From NCBI GenBank assembly GCA_036925085.1, contig JAUPFP010000065.1:421501-485500 (forward strand): a DNA stretch of 64,000 nucleotides, given 5' to 3'. Positions 10,156 to 22,700 of this stretch are shown here, piece by piece (the stretch's first letter is position 1; each line of letters begins with the position of its first letter). The stretch is from Brachycybe producta. Its lineage: Eukaryota; Arthropoda; Diplopoda; Playtdesmida; Andrognathidae. A model generated the notes under the pieces. That model searched no databases. It was given only the letters and a program-made list of their open reading frames with translations, and was not told the origin of the DNA. The position numbers and the translations under genes were made by a program.

Positions 10156-10942
10156 TGTGGCAACCTGGTCTGCTCCAATTTTAATTTTGATGGAGCAGAC
10201 GAATTTCCCTATGGTGGTCTGCCTGACAGCTACAGTAGGCTGTTGGGACGGACGCCGTTTTGGTGCCAGCAGACCTCTCACCATGAAGTCTATGGGTGAG
10301 AGGTCAGAAGTGACCTCTGTCCCCTCCAGGTGGAGTTGCCTGGATGTTTCCTGTGGCCTAGTCAACCACAGGATCTGGGCAGTTGGTTGTAGGCTTGGAT
10401 ATGAACTAGACCTGTGGGTGGAGGTCAGGTAGACCTCCACTGGCCAGTGCCTCTTCTGATCTTCTGTTGTGCCTTGGATGAAGTGCCTTTGGGGCTGGTC
10501 AAGCGGACCAGCCCTCACTGTAAATATCACTGCCTTATCATCTTATATAATCATCTTATTCGCCGTAAGTGTATATTAAAACACTTGTTTTATCTTCACT
10601 TGCTTTGTGTCGTGTCCATTTCTTGGGGAGTACCGCGAGGGGGGTGGGTTTCTGGTTTTGGGGAAACTCCACCGTCCTGCTACCGTCCTTTTTCGGCCGG
10701 AACTCGTGTCGGCTCGCGGTAGAACCGGTGTTCTACCGTGATATTCTCGGCATGGTGGCGTGGTCTTTCGTCGTGTCCGTCGTGGGTGGCTCCGTGGAGC
10801 CGACACATCCCAAGGGGAACACCGTGTGGGAGACGGCTACGGGTACGGTCCCGTCCCCGTAAGGAGCCGGTTGCGGTAAGTTTTACGTCTGTTTTGGGGT
10901 TTTGCTTACCGGGGTATTGTAACGGTCCGGCGGGACGTTACA
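10156..10942 (+). mobile_element. Solo LTR with TACC target duplication, inside CD ORF3
   Basis: A complete 787-bp LTR (TGTGGCAACC...GGGACGTTACA), opposite in orientation to its host element. Identical TACC at 10152-10155 and 10943-10946 flank it. Removing LTR plus one TACC restores the ORF3 sequence found in element B (the ...GGGGGTACATCC region). It was left by recombination between the LTRs of an inserted element. Confidence 0.92.
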
Positions 10943-10946
10943 TACC

Positions 10947-13140
10947 CCTGCTGGGGGTCACGGGGTCACGTCTTGGGGGAACACTGACTCCTGCCACCGA
11001 GGTTCCTTCACTCTTAGGTGAGGGCAAAGTCACATGGTGCAGGGTTCCCATCGCTCGAACCCACAGGCTCGAGACCGCATCCACCTTCGGGGAGGATGGA
11101 AGCGTGCCGACCAAAACGTCGCCTATCGACCTACCATCCATCCGTGCCGCCTCAACGGGACGGGTATGGATCGGCTGACTCCCGCCTGCCACCTCCCTGC
11201 CTGAGCACGCCGGGACTCCTCCTTCTCTACCACAACGCCTCCAGTTTTGGCTCCCTGGAGCCTACTTCTGGAGGGTGTTGGCTCCCCTTACTCTCAATTG
11301 GACTTTTTACAGTCCTTTTTTTCTTTTTCTTCCAGTGAGAGGAAGGTTGACCATGCGTCGTTTCAGACTTAACTGACCCCGACGACTTACTGGGCTGGTC
11401 AGGCATAGGCGGGTGGTTAGCCCCCTTCGCCCTCTCGGACTCCTTCTTCGAAGGTTTTCCGGCCGGAGCCGTACTCTTCTTCGTAGAAGTACCCTTAGCC
11501 GAGGCGACAGCCGAGGATGATTGTCCAGAGACAAATCTACCCCGACCATCCCGAAGGAGAGGCTTCTCTCTCGGTGCAAGAGTCGGCTGACTCTTGCCAC
11601 CAGTAGCTTTGGCTTCCACACCATGGGCTGGTGCACTGGAATCCTGCATTGCCTCCCTCTCGGCGATTCGCTTCTGGCCAGCGATGGTCGTGGCACTCGC
11701 AATTGGCAGGACACCACGATTGACAGGAGGTTCTCCTGTTTTGAGCGGACTCCGGGCAGGTATCCCCTGCAGGGGAGAGAACTTCGCAGCCCGGCACTCA
11801 AACTTCTGTCGCTCACTTGCTCTGACCGCACGAGCGATCTGTCGGTGCAAGCTCACTGTTTGAGCTTGAAGCCGTTTGAGCTTGTCCTCCAAGCTCTCGG
11901 GCTTCCGAGGTTCGAAGGCCTTTCTTCGACCTGAGGACCTGGCCTTCTGGCCTCTCGAGATTTCGGCAACTGGTGGGGAGTGAGGGCGAGACCTTTTTGT
12001 CTCTTGCCACCACCACCACTCGCAGATTTTTCCGTTTTACCAGGAGCGGGTACTGGAGGCTGAGTAGCCTTCTTCTCCGCTCGCCGGTCCCTCTTTGGGT
12101 TGTCCGACTGCCAGCCGGAGTGGCCAGTACTGCCTCGGGCGGACCCGATACAGCAGCCGGACTTTCTGGCCAGGCAGCCCATGAACAACAGTCAGGGTGG
12201 GCAGGAGTTTTGGCTCGAAGCCCCAGAGCAGGCGTGAACTTCTTCAACGCCTCCTCATTAGCTTTAAGCTTAGCCTTTCCCTCTGTGATAGCCTTGGCCC
12301 TTGCAGTGATCCGTGCAGCTCTGGACTTCTTATTGTGCTTCTTTGTGCCGTCCTTCCTCGCCTGCACGGTGGGAAATCGACGGTCCCCGACCAGGAAGCC
12401 ACCTTTCTGGACCATGTCCCGTCTAGCTTCATCTAAACGATCCAAGTGGCCTTCTTCTTCGGCCAAGGACTCAGCCACGGCCTCCAAAGACATTGGGTCG
12501 GCGGGAAAAACTCCGGGGGATGCCGTCCCAGACAGTTTACCCTCGGAGGCCGAACTACTCCCGTAAGACTCCGAAGAGCCTTCTGAAGAGGAGTTGCAAC
12601 TCCGCCACTGCTTGGAGGCATCAACCACCGAATCAACAGTTGTTTCGACCTCCATCTCCGTGTCGATAACTAAGGACGCTCCCAAGGAGACGTCCTCACT
12701 GTCCTCGACCACCCCTAACCAGTCTAGGAGGTCTCGAACAGCCGGAGACCCGGGTTCCGGGGTACTAGCGGTTACCACACCGGTAGCCGCTTTCCCACCA
12801 TCTACACCCGCTTCTGCAGCCTCTCCAACCGGAGAAAATACCGCCACCACCGACGGAATGGTGGTAGCAGCCGTTTCCCTGGGGGAGACTGCAGGTATCT
12901 GCCCCAGAAGGCTTCGACACCGGTTGGAGTCTACTGGGCAGACTCCGGACAATCCACGGCCTCTGCCGCTGGGGAATCAACTTACTCAACGGTGGCATCA
13001 GCCGTTTCCTGTCCTCCAGATGATTGGGAGTCCTCCGATCCCGACTCCAACAGCCTTGCATCCCCAGGATGCAGCGGGAAGAAGGAGGGAACCGTTGGCC
13101 ACTCCCGTCACCTTCCTCCTTCTCCTTCTTCGTGGTGGAC
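10947..13140 (-). pseudogene. CD ORF3, N-terminal and middle part (decayed)
   Basis: Homologous to ORF3 of B (34546-36720). The best frame (12952 down to 11813) reads SVVAVFSPVGEAAEAG, then an acidic region (EDSEDVSLGASLVIDTEMEV), a serine-rich stretch, a predicted coiled coil (SRAARITARAKAITEGKAKL) and basic lysine-rich segments. Frameshifts and stops occur, for example TGA early in the segment where B has CGA, and a frame change near 12870 and 11850. Role unknown. The composition (acidic N-terminus, coiled coil, basic middle) suggests a nucleic-acid or particle-associated protein, which is inference only. Confidence 0.7.
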
Positions 13141-13786
13141 CTGTTACAAAGGGAACAAACCGTTAAGAACACGTTTCTACCATGGTAAAGTGAATTCCAC
13201 GGACTTTCACCATGAGAATTCCCGTTTTCACCGTCCAAAGTCGGTAATTCATGGTCAAAACCGTCTTTTACCGCCTTCGTATGGTGGAAACCACATTTCC
13301 CCACTTCGGAACCGGTAGAAAGGGTATTTCACAGATTTTCACCGTGCGAATCGCGGTTTCCACCGTCCAAAGTCGGTAAACCACGGTAAAAACCCTGGTT
13401 AACCACCTTCGGACGGTGAAAACATCCTTTCTACGAGTTCCTATCGTCGGAAAAGGCATTGCACGGACTTCTACCATGCAAAATGCCGGCATTTCACGGA
13501 CAAAACCGTGTTTTACCGCCTTCGGACGGCGAAAACCACTCCCTGGCAGGATTCTATCTTCCAAACACTGCCGAACTTGGTCCTTCCCAAACGAAAAGGC
13601 GTTCGGACGGGCTGAACCTGCCGGAAAAGTGCTTTCCGTAGTGGTTTGGCCACAATGACAACAGTCATGGCGGCGAAACCACTCCCACCACGTGTGTATA
13701 CGGTCATTGACCGTAAAACACACTGTTAACAACGAAAAAAGAACTGCCAACAGGCAGGAAAAGGAAATTCCCTTAGAGGGACTTAC
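13141..13786 (-). other. CD segment between integrase and ORF3: candidate intron / hydrophobic insert
   Basis: On the minus strand it starts GTAAGTCCCTCTAAGG (donor-like, directly after a codon boundary in the integrase frame) and ends CCCTTTGTAACAG (acceptor-like); length 646 nt. Read through, the same frame encodes a hydrophobic run (FSCLLAVLFSLLTVCFTV) followed by ACCGT-repeat-encoded sequence. The corresponding segments are 665 nt in B and 500 nt in FJ, and element A has none. See the finding on this segment for the competing readings. Confidence 0.55.
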
Positions 13787-15803
13787 TTTTTCAATTTCGC
13801 CCTCTTTTTCCAGTCTGGCACAGCTTTTATGACGGTGAATTTGTGTTTTTTTGATCACATGTGGTGCCGGCGTCCTATGTTTGTGAGTTTTACAAACGAT
13901 ATGGCGCCTAGTCGCCAAATTCACCGTCTTAGCGGCTAATGGCCGTGCAGTAGCGGCTAAAACATCATCAGCCGCCTCATGCATGGTCACCGTGGAGATT
14001 TCACCGTCGTCTGCCTATTTAGGGACAGACACACGGTGAATTCTCCTACACCAAGACTGGAACCAGTGGGTAGAAACATTTACCGTCAATTCTCTTACAT
14101 TGACGGTATTTGGAGATTTCATGGAGGGTTTTACGGACAGATTTCTGCGTCCACAGGCTGATTTTGTCGGAACTTTGGCCGGACATCTGGTGATGGGCCG
14201 CCCTTGGTTTCTACTGAAACCATGGTGGGCCCCAAACACCGCAATGTCTGGCCACCTCCTCTCCCAGCCGTCCGCCCACAGTAGCGAACTGCTGGCTCTC
14301 TCCTACCACGGTAGGGACACACATAGAGTACCCCATACCGTCATACTTCCTGCTCGAGGCTCAAATCCACACACCTCAAACACCCTCAGACTCCGCGGAC
14401 GGAGATGATACCGAGGAGGAGGGGATTATCCGCCTCAGAGTCGGTAGATTCCTGCAAAAAAATAGACGGTGGCTTTGGTGCCGGAGTCACACTACTCCTC
14501 GTCGAAGCCTCCGTGGCATCGCTGCCTGCATCGGAGGAGGTGTCAGAGACACCAAGTCTATCTTCCTCTCTCACCGTGCAGGTGGGTATGTACGGCTTCA
14601 GGTTAACTACGTGAAACCGGTCGCGCACCTTCCGACCATACCCGTCTACGAACTCTATCTCGTAGACTAGGTCAGAATATTGTGCGACCACCGTACCCTC
14701 TCAGCTTTATAACCCAAGCTCCATTTCTTCGAATGGCCGAGCTTCCCTGCCTGATCTCTAATCCACACCTGATCTCCAGGCTGATACAGAGGAGGCTCCA
14801 CACGGCCAGCATCATACCTTTCTTTCTGCCTTTTTGAGCAGCCGTCAAACGTTGACGAGCCTGCCCTTCCACGGCTTGCTTGTCAGGCAAGTCGCGGACT
14901 GGACCGTTCGGAAGGAGGTTATCAAACTCCATCCGAGGCTCACGGCCAAACAACAACTGATACGGAGAGACCTGTGTACTCTCTTGGACAGCTGTGTTAT
15001 AAGCCCACACGGTGGGCCATAATTTATTCCACTAGTCACGCTGTTCCTTGATGGGATCAAGGTACCACTTGATGGTTTCCATTACGGTCTTGTTCATTCG
15101 CTCCATAAGCCCATTAGCTTGCGGATGGTATGCCGTCGTGAAGTGATGCGCTATGTTATAGCGTCCCGGAACTTCAGCAGGATTTTGCTGAAGAACTGGG
15201 ACCCACAATCCGAGACAAGAGCTTTCGGTGTGCCATACACTGAAACGATCTCATCCTTCAGGAATTTCACAACACAGGCGGCCGTGGTCTTTCGTACCGC
15301 CCTTGCCACACCGTACCGGTTAAAATAGTCAACCATGATAAGCACATAGGTGACTCCACCCACGGAGGCAGGAAACGGTCCAATGAAGTCCATTCCCCAG
15401 GTATCAACTGGGTACTCCGGCACAATCGGTTGGAGAAATCTCTGACTTCGAGCAAACTGTCGCGCCCTCTGACACACCAAACATGACTTAACATATTCGG
15501 CGGTGTACCGCTTCATACCGATCCAGTAGAAGCGTGAGTGCAGCCTCTGGTAGGTCTTAAACATCCCGAAGTGACCAGCTTCGGGAACATCATGTAGCTT
15601 CCTTAAGCAGAAAGTACTGCATGACTTCGGAACTACCAGTACAGTTCTCAATCGATCCTGGATGGACCTGATGGCAAACAACAAGTCATCTGCTACCACA
15701 AACGTGAACCTGAGGTTCGAGTTGGGGTCACGGAAGATGTCACTCTTCACCTTGGAGCACCAGCCATCGGCCTCTTGCTCTTTGATCCAATCCACCTTGG
15801 AAT
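13787..15803 (-). pseudogene. CD integrase and C-terminal extension (3' half of split pol)
   Basis: Starts inside pol at KVDWIKEQEADGWCSKVKS and includes the integrase zinc finger (HDVPEAGHFG, CLVCQ), the catalytic core (WGMDFIGPFP for the first Asp, VSDCGSQFF for the second) and the GYGRKVRDRFHV C-terminal module. Frameshifts near 15150 and 14990 and stops make it non-functional. SDRGSQ has become SDCGSQ. Its upstream half (RT-RNase H) is at 38937-40786; the two meet in frame once element A and one GAAT are removed. Confidence 0.85.
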
Positions 15804-16644
15804 TGTAACGACCCGACTTGGGTCCGTTGCAACACCCCGGCAAAACTTCCCCGTCTTACCGGATCCTGACCTCCTTGGGGCCGAGGTCGAAGTGCTGGCT
15901 GCCCGCTCCTGTCTGTCCGTGCCCTGGGTGGCACCGGTCGGAGGTCCCACACGCCGCACGTCGCCGGATGAAAGACCGATGAACCCGATGCGAGAATCCA
16001 CGGTGAACCCCCGGTGGATCTCACCGTGGACACCGATGCGAAGCACTGGCCGAAAACGACGGATGAAGGACGGTGATGATTCCGGTGTCCCCCCACCGGA
16101 AACCCCCACCCTCCCCGCGGATACTTCCCCAGATTGCAGAAATAAAGTACACGGACACCAGTGTGTTGAGTGAAAATAAGATAATATTTATTCAAGGAAT
16201 AACTTGATAAAAACACTCACTCAATAAATAGATGCAGTAATCTGCTGGTTAATCCAACCAGCAGACAAACAAGGTGGTAAACACCCAAACAAGGAGAAGA
16301 CTCCTTTTGGAGATGCAATAATATATCTCCTGGCTAATCCAGCCAGGAGCTAAGGTGTAACACACCTGAACACCACAAAAGATCATGATGAATGGTGGCC
16401 ATCTTGGCCACCTGTTGAAAGAGCATCAAACACAACACATGCACACAGCATCAGGGTCTAACACACACTGCCCAGAATATAATGGCCGCCGCCATTATAT
16501 ACCCTCCAGGCTGCTCCACCTGGGGGAGGACAGTGACCCTTGCTGGCCATTTTGTCGTCTGCCTGGCAGCTAATTAGCCAGCCTAGCAGACGACACAGGA
16601 GATTTAGTTCTGCTCCACATAAAGAGCAAAACTGGGTTGTTACA
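15804..16644 (-). mobile_element. 3' LTR of element A
   Basis: 841 bp, beginning TGTAACAACCCAG on the minus strand (at 16644) and ending GGGTCGTTACA at 15804. GAAT at 15800-15803 duplicates GAAT at 38937-38940, the other side of the whole A insertion. It is about 98-99% identical by eye to 38315-38936, the surviving part of A's 5' LTR, so the insertion is fairly young. It contains TATATAA-type and AATAAA-like motifs on the minus strand. Confidence 0.95.
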
Positions 16645-16735
16645 ATCCTCTCAACTTCCCTGATCGGCCCCGGGATCAGGTCAGTCGAGCCAGCAAGGAT
16701 TGCTCCTGTGACCCCCACTCAGCGTCAGGCTGAAT
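16645..16735 (-). other. Element A polypurine tract and 3' UTR
   Basis: Between the pol-ORF3 stop and the 3' LTR. The minus strand ends AGGGAAGTTGAGAGGAT, directly at the LTR start. The same tract precedes the 3' LTRs of B and H, so this is the probable plus-strand primer site. Confidence 0.75.
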
Positions 16736-19700
16736 TCATCGTTGGTGGAACCACCGGAGTGCCCACCACTCCGATATCCACCGACGTGCCCACCACAGGC
16801 ACATCCGGGTGTTCTGCCACCCGTGTCCGATATCGAACTCAGTCCCCCTGAGCCTTGCCTCCTCCTGCCGTCGATACACATCGATGGCTAGAGTGGCAAG
16901 CTGCGGACCCCTACGTAGGGTCCGACTCGTTAGAAGATCTACGAGGGCGGCTGCGGGATCAGACTCGCTCCCTCGTAGTGGTTGGACAACAAATTCTCCA
17001 ACCATCTCTTCTAAGTCGCAGCCAAGGAGATGCTGGACGTATGGTGCCGCGAGCTGGACTAGACGAACTAATCCAGCTCCTGTCCCCATCACATCCAAAA
17101 ATGCAAAACGTCTCCTAACCGGGTTGACGACCAACAACACCGGAAAGTCTCTACCACCAAAAGCAAGCACAAATCGCATGCTAAATGATGGCAACGACCG
17201 CAACCATGGTACCGGGAGTGGCTCTCCCAAACGGTAATAACCAAGGTACTGGAACCCCTCCATTCCCGGCTGGTCCTGCCACAGACCAAGTCGGTTATTC
17301 AGAAAGACCTCTCTTTCTGAATACGGAGGACTGGCTCCAGAGTGTCGTCCCTTGCCCGCAGGCTGGGGAGACCTGGCTTCCTCTTCCGGTCCTAGGGTCC
17401 CAAAGACCCCCTTGTCAGGACTCAGAGAGAAGGGTGTCCTTCCAATGGAAGGCACGGGACCACGTTTGGTAGGAACACTAACTTTCCCCACCGGGCTGCC
17501 CCCGCATCTAGGTGAATGCGAGCTGACCCGGCGGAGAGTTCCCACCGACCGAACCCGCGGGTTCGGTACCATGACCACCTTCGGGGAGGATGGAGGTATA
17601 CCAAGAACAACGTCTCGCATTGACCTGCCATCCGTCCGCGCCGTCATTACCTGACGGGTATGGTACGGCTGGTTCCCGGCCGACACGGTCGCACCGTGTC
17701 GGGACTCCTCCTCATCCGTCCCAACTCTTCTGGCAGTCGTCCCCAGGGACTCCTGACCAGAAGGTCCTGGACCTCCCTTCTTCCCAAACCTGGACTTTTT
17801 CTTGTCCACCTTCTGTTTCTTCTTTTGGGAAGAAGGTTTACCGTGCTTTGAGCCGGACACACCTAAGCTCAAAGACTCACCGGGCCGGTCAGACTTAGGA
17901 GGGTGGTTAACCCCCTTCGAGTGACTGGACTTCCCAACCGAAGCCTTTCCAGCCGAAGCTGTACTCGCCTCCGAGTTGACTCCCGTAGCCGACTTGACAA
18001 TTGAGGACGGTCGTGCCGCCACGACATGCCCTCTCTTATCCCGGGGAATCTTTAATTTCCCCGGTGCAAGGGTCGGCTGACCCTTGCCACCAACAGTTTT
18101 AGCTCCCGCACCTTGGGTAGGTGCCTTGGGAGCCTGCATCGCCCCCCTCTGGGCAATGCGCTGTTGGCCAGCGGCAGTTGAGGTCCTCGCAACAAGTGCG
18201 ACACCACGTCCAACAGGAGGTTCCCCTGTAACGAGCAGATTCCGGACTTCAGTTCCCCGCAGGGGCGGAAACTGAGAGGTTCGGGGCTCGAACTCCTGAC
18301 GGCATTCAACCTGCTTAGCTCTCTTTATTCGAGCTTCGCACTTTGCCGCTTGAGCCATGTGGTACCGCGCACGGTCCTCATAGCTCCACTTGCCTGCAGG
18401 GAAGCTGGCTGGACCTCCATGTGAGGTCGTGGCCTTTTTCCCTGCCGGATGACTGACCACTGGTGGGGTGAAAGGGCGGGGACATTTCTGTCCCTGACCA
18501 CCACCACCACTCACTGGAGTGCTCTTCCTAGGAGTGAATACTGAAGGCTGGTTGGCCTTTTTCTCCATTCTTCGGTCCCTCTTGGGAGTCCCAGACTGCC
18601 TACTCGAAGAACCAGCCACTGCTGCGGGCGAACCCACGGCAGGAGGTTGGTCTTCAGGCCGGGCAGCCCCTGGGGCTCCCTCAGGATGAGCATGGGCCCC
18701 AGCCAGAAGGCCTGCTGCCGGCATAAGCAATGCCATGGCAGCTTCCCTCCTCTGAAGCTGAGCCTCTCTCTCAGTAAGGGCCCTCATCCGTGCAGCGTAC
18801 CTAGCAGCACCGGACTTCTTCTTGGATTTCGATCCGTCCTTACGGCACTGCTTGGTAGGGAACTCCCCGACGTAGGATCGTTTCCCATCCGCCATCAGAA
18901 AACTTTCCGACGGCATCTGGTACTTCCGACTTTCGTCTACCCGATCAAGTCGGTCCTCTTCAGTTTTCCCCAAAGGGACAACGTCTAGAGGACTCCCTTG
19001 AATGGTGGGAGTACCCTCCCGGGGTCCGGTCATCGACCGTTTACCCGGGGAGGCCTTTCCTCTCTCTTCAGACTCCAAAGAGTCCTCTGAAGAGAGGATA
19101 CACTGGCCTCTCCACTGCCTGGCAATGTGCAAAACGGAAACCTCCGTAGTGTCCATGCCAGCCTCCGGACTTTCCTCAGCCAGGCTAGCCAATTCTAGCC
19201 GGCTTCGGCTTACTGGAGCTACCAGTTTTCTACTGGCAACCAGCGATCCCGCATCGTTCCGTTTTCTCTGGCGAAACACCTGCCTTAGGTGCCAACTAGC
19301 AGCAAACGACCGTCCCTGTTTACTTTTCCAAACAGGATGGCGCTTAGCCGCTAATCTCGCCAGAGGAACGGCCAACATCGATGCAGGAGAGAGAGCACAG
19401 TCGGAAACATCACCTGCAGACTTAACACCAAGTCTGCAGCTGGACATTACGGATTTCTCCACCCAGTTCTCCCCGGGCGACCGCCATCTGTTCGTGACAG
19501 ACAGGCGGTGTCCCGTCCAGGGGTCTCTGGGTGCCCAGTTCTTGTTCTTCCGAACCAGGCCATCATCCCACTCCAGGGATCGGCCTGCTCTCTCCCACCA
19601 GGGCAGGGGCTCATAGAGTCCCTGACGGGTCCTGGCGCTCTCTGGTGGCCCAGAGGAAGCTTGCATCACCTCAAAAGCCTTCGGTTTCCTCGGACGGAGG

Positions 19701-22700
19701 TTATACCGTGGCTGAGGTGCTTCCTCTGCCTCAGAGTCGGTAGACTCACTAGCCAAGCCAGGCCGACTGGATGGTCCCGGAGGAACATTATCGTCCTCCA
19801 CCGTCCTATCATCCTGGGACTCAGCATCACTGGTCCCACTGGAGTTCGATGAGGTGTCAGAGCCACCTTGGCCATTTTCCTCACGAACTCCACATGTGGG
19901 AACGTACGGCTTCAGGTTATCAACATGAAACCGGTCCCGCACCTTCCGACCATACCCATCTACGAACTCTATTTCGTAGACTAGGTCAGAAACCTGCCGG
20001 ACCACCGTACCCAGTTCAGCCTTGTACGCGAAGTTCCACTTCTTGGCTTGGCCGAGTTTCCCAGCCATATCCCTCATCCAAACCTTCATACCAGGTTGGT
20101 ACAGGGGTGGCTGCACCCGGCCAGCGTCATACCGGCTCTTCTGCCTCGCCTGAGCGGCAGCCAAATTTTGACGAGCACGCTCCTCCACGGCTTGCTGGTC
20201 AGGCAAGTCGCGGATCGGACCGTCAGGAAGGAGATTATCAATCTCCAACCTAGGTTCGCGGCCAAACAACAATTGGTACGGAGACACTTCCGTGCTCTCC
20301 TGCACCGCAGTGTTGTAGGCCCACACGGCGGGCCGTAACTTCTCAAACCAATCACGTTGGTCCTTGAGGGGATCAAGGTAACGCTTTATGGTCTCCATTA
20401 CGGTTTTATTCGTACGTTCCGTAAGCCCATTCGCTTGCGGATGGTACGCCGTTGTGTGGTGCTGCACTATATTATAGCGCTCCCTGAACTTTCGCAAAAG
20501 CTTGCTACATAACTGGGAACCACGATCCGAGATGAGAGTTGTCGGTGTGCCATACACCAACAAGATCTCATCTTTCAGGAACTTGACAACACAAGCGGCC
20601 GTAGCCCTTCGTACTGCCTTCGCCACGCTGTACCGAGTGAAGTAGTCCACCATGATCAAAACATAGGTGACTCCACCCACGGACGCAGGAAACGGCCCAA
20701 CGAAGTCCATTCCCCAGGCATGAAATGGGTACTCTGGAACTATCGGTTGCAAGAATCCTTGAGCTCTTGCGAACTGTCGTACTCTCTGACACACCAAGCA
20801 TGATTTAACATACTCCACCGTGTCACGTTTCATACCTAACCAGTAGAAACGAGTACGTAACCGTTGGTATGTCTTGTACACTCCGAAGTGACCAGCTTCG
20901 GAGCTATCGTGCAACTTCCGCAAGCAGAAGGCTTGACACGACCTCGGCACAACCAACACAGTTCTTGTGCGATCCTGTATGGACTTGATGGCATACAACA
21001 ATTTGTTTGCCACCACAAACTTGAACCTTAAGTTCGAGTTGGGGTCGGTGTAGAGCTCACGCTTCACCTTGGAGCACCAATTGTCATTGGCCTGCTCCAT
21101 AACCCAATCCACCTCAGCCCGGACCCGGTAAATTACCTCACCCACGTCAGCCTCGACGTGTTCAGGCAAAAAAGGATCGTCAACTTCATTCACCGGATAC
21201 CGACTCAAACAGTCGGCATCCTCATGAAGTTTCCCCTTCTTGAACTGAATCTTATACCGGTACTCCTGCAACTGCATTTGCCAACGCCCCAACCTGCCTT
21301 GCAGGTTTTTGGCAGTCTGCAAATGACAGAGCGCATGGTGATCTGTTACGATCACAAAGTCCCGGTTAAAGATGTAAGGTCGGAATTTACCCACGGCAAA
21401 CATGATCGCCAAGCATTCCTGCTCGGTGACACTATACCGTGTTTCCGGTCTCTTCATGAGACGGCTAGCGTAGGCCAGAACCCGAGGAGCCTTGTCCTCA
21501 GGTAGCTTCTGGTATACTACGACACCTAGACCGTACCCACTCGCATCGGTGTGAATTAACACCTCACCACGTGGATCATACATGGTGAGCACCGGTGCTT
21601 CGGTTAAAAATGCCTTTAACCGCTCGAACGCTAGACCACACTGCTCCGACCAGTCAAAGGACGCATCCTTCCTAGTCAGATCATGCAGTGGTCTTGTGAC
21701 CTTGGCGAAGTCCTTTATGAACCTACGGTAGTAGCCGGCCAGTCCGAGAAAACTTCGGACGGCGGTCACCGTTGTAGGGACACTGAACTCTTCGACTGCT
21801 CTCACGAGTCCCGGGTCCGGAGCAACTCCCTCAGCACTCACTATGTGACCGAGATATTTGACCTTGTCAAACCCGAAGAAACACTTCTTCGGCTGGAGTT
21901 TCAACTCCGCCCCTCGTAACAGTCTCAGGACAGTACTCAAGCGTTCGAGAAACTGCTCAAAGGTGCTCCCAAAGACGATAATATCGTCTAGGTACACCAA
22001 GCAGCTCTCCCACTTGTGTCCCGCCAACAAGAGGTCTAACACTCTTTGCATAGTGGCAGGAGCATTGCAGAGTCCGAAAGGCATTTTTCGGAACTCAAAC
22101 AGACCTTGAGAGCAAATGAATGCTGTCTTCTCAATGTCTGGCTCCGCCATCCTGACCTGCCAGTAACCACTAGCAAGGTCCAGGGTTGCAAAATACTTTG
22201 CTCCGGCTAGCGAATCGAGGGCATCATCGATGCGAGGTAGCGGGTACTGATCCGCCTTTGTCTGGGCGTTCAGTCTCCGATAGTCCACACAGAAACGAAA
22301 GCCACCATCCTTCTTGCGAACAAGTAAGATAGGGCTTGCGTAAGGACTATGCGAAGGTTGGATTACCCCTGCATCCAACATTTTCGCTACCTCTTCTCGC
22401 TCGATCGCACGAGCCGCTGGAGCGGTTCTTCGCAATCCTTCTCGCACCGGAGGTAACCCACCGGTATCAATCGTATGTTCGACGAGAGGGGTTTCCCCCA
22501 GCTCTGTGTAATCGAACGCGAAATGATCTCGGCGTTCCAGCAGGAACTCCCGAAGCTGTGCCGCCTCTTCAGGCTTCAGACCAGGTCCGATTTTAAGACA
22601 CTCCTCAAGAGTGGGTTTCACTTCCGCATTGAGGACTCGGCGACCTTTACCAGTCGCCCCTCTCAACTTAGGCGGAAGCCCCCATGGCCGGCCATCTCCT

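Noticed and set aside
9373-10530. Single 385-codon gene
   Set aside because: The frame accidentally joins translated solo LTR (10156 onward) to the ORF3 C-terminal domain.
11227-11934. Plus-strand genes over CD ORF3
   Set aside because: These are antisense shadows of the minus-strand ORF3 (high GC, no stops); the sense frame aligns with A and B.
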